In this document: one piece after another, positions 5,597 to 5,946 of the stretch
How the letters are laid out: every line of letters starts with the position of its first letter
Position numbering within the stretch: the stretch's first letter is position 1
Assembly: GCA_023255355.1 (NCBI GenBank)
Contig: JALRIU010000190.1
Span: 1 to 5,946, forward strand
DNA from: Pseudomonadales bacterium
Lineage (GTDB): Bacteria > Pseudomonadota > Gammaproteobacteria > Pseudomonadales > JAHEIH01
Direction of reading: 5' to 3'
DNA: 5,946 nucleotides
Notes under the pieces: model-generated
Database searches by the model: none
Told to the model about the DNA's origin: nothing
The model's input: only the letters and a program-made list of their open reading frames with translations
Position numbers and translations under genes: made by a program

Positions 5597-5946
5597 ATGC
5601 AAAAACTCACCGCACGTCAACAGGAAATCCTAGATCTGATACGTCGTTATATCGATGAAACAGGTTATCCACCCACCCGTGCAGATATCGCCAATGAGCT
5701 CGGTTTCAAATCAGCGAATGCTGCCGAAGAGCACCTCAAGGCACTTGCCCGTAAAGGCGCAATTGAAATGATCGCCGGAGCATCTCGCGGCATTCGCATT
5801 CCTGATATGCAACAGGATACCGGTTTACCGATCATCGGTCGCGTGGCTGCTGGCAGCCCAATTCTTGCTGAACAACATATCGAAGATCGTGCCAGCATTC
5901 CACAAAGCTTTTTTAGCCCTGCTGCAGATTACCTGTTACGAGTGGT
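5597..5946 (+). CDS. lexA: LexA, SOS response repressor/autoprotease (N-terminal part, runs off the right edge)
   Basis: LexA represses SOS genes as a dimer. When RecA-ssDNA filaments form after DNA damage it cleaves itself and the regulon is derepressed. The window holds the first 116 residues of about 200. The winged-helix DNA-binding domain begins MQKLTARQQEILDLI and has the recognition helix region LGFKSANAAEEHLKALARKG (35-54), with Ser39, Asn41 and Ala42 at the same numbers as the DNA-contacting residues in E. coli. The wing GASRGIRI follows at 61-68. The hinge (about 69-76) leads into LPIIGRVAAG (77-86), with the self-cleavage bond Ala85-Gly86, one residue later than in E. coli (84-85). 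The Ser/Lys catalytic dyad lies beyond the window edge. Start: ATG at 5597, with a modest SD (TAGGT, 5585-5589). Two LexA boxes upstream show autoregulation. Confidence 0.97.
   Translation, partial: MQKLTARQQEILDLIRRYIDETGYPPTRADIANELGFKSANAAEEHLKALARKGAIEMIAGASRGIRIPDMQQDTGLPIIGRVAAGSPILAEQHIEDRASIPQSFFSPAADYLLRV

Noticed and set aside
5665..5898. Minus-strand 77-residue frame
   Set aside because: It is antisense to lexA and exists because of the codon usage of the real gene.

Overview
The window looks like chromosomal DNA from a gammaproteobacterium, probably a marine or environmental lineage; I cannot name the genus. The reasons are an RlmJ with the same length and catalytic residues as the E. 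coli enzyme, a LexA very similar to the E. coli/Pseudomonas type, and SOS boxes of the CTGT-N8-ACAG class. Base composition is moderate (mid-40s % GC by eye) and shows no sharp change. There are no mobile elements, tRNA or rRNA genes, or CRISPR arrays, and gene density is high.

Layout. (1) 1-464, minus: N-terminal part of a sugar-porter-type MFS transporter that leaves the left edge. (2) 564-1409, plus: rlmJ, a 23S rRNA m6A2030 methyltransferase, divergent from the transporter across 99 bp. (3) 1449-3473, plus: a 674-residue lipoprotein with a C-terminal-type beta-propeller domain, with its own good RBS and a possible extended -10 promoter. (4) 3495-4583, minus: an MscS/YnaI-type mechanosensitive channel, convergent with the lipoprotein gene. 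(5) 4713-5024, plus: a 103-residue, very acidic protein of unknown function behind a clear sigma70 promoter. (6) 5052-5399, minus: a stand-alone CheY-like receiver protein, convergent with the acidic protein gene. (7) 5597-5946, plus: the N-terminal two thirds or less of lexA, leaving the right edge, with a LexA-autoregulated promoter.

The genes are mostly independent units of one or two genes, in alternating orientation, and do not form an obvious pathway. The best-supported regulatory logic is at lexA: a sigma70 promoter (GTGACA-17-TATAAT) whose -10 lies inside one LexA box, while a perfect CTGT-N8-ACAG box lies just downstream over the start of transcription. The response regulator is divergent from lexA and has a separate 7-7-7 bp dyad in its upstream region. 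Two start codons should be placed downstream of the longest possible reading frame: the channel at 4583 and the acidic protein at 4713, both decided by Shine-Dalgarno placement.

I see no clear undescribed multi-gene system. The most worthwhile leads are the lone receiver protein with its dyad and missing aromatic switch residue, the acidic small protein, and the cysteine-containing propeller lipoprotein.
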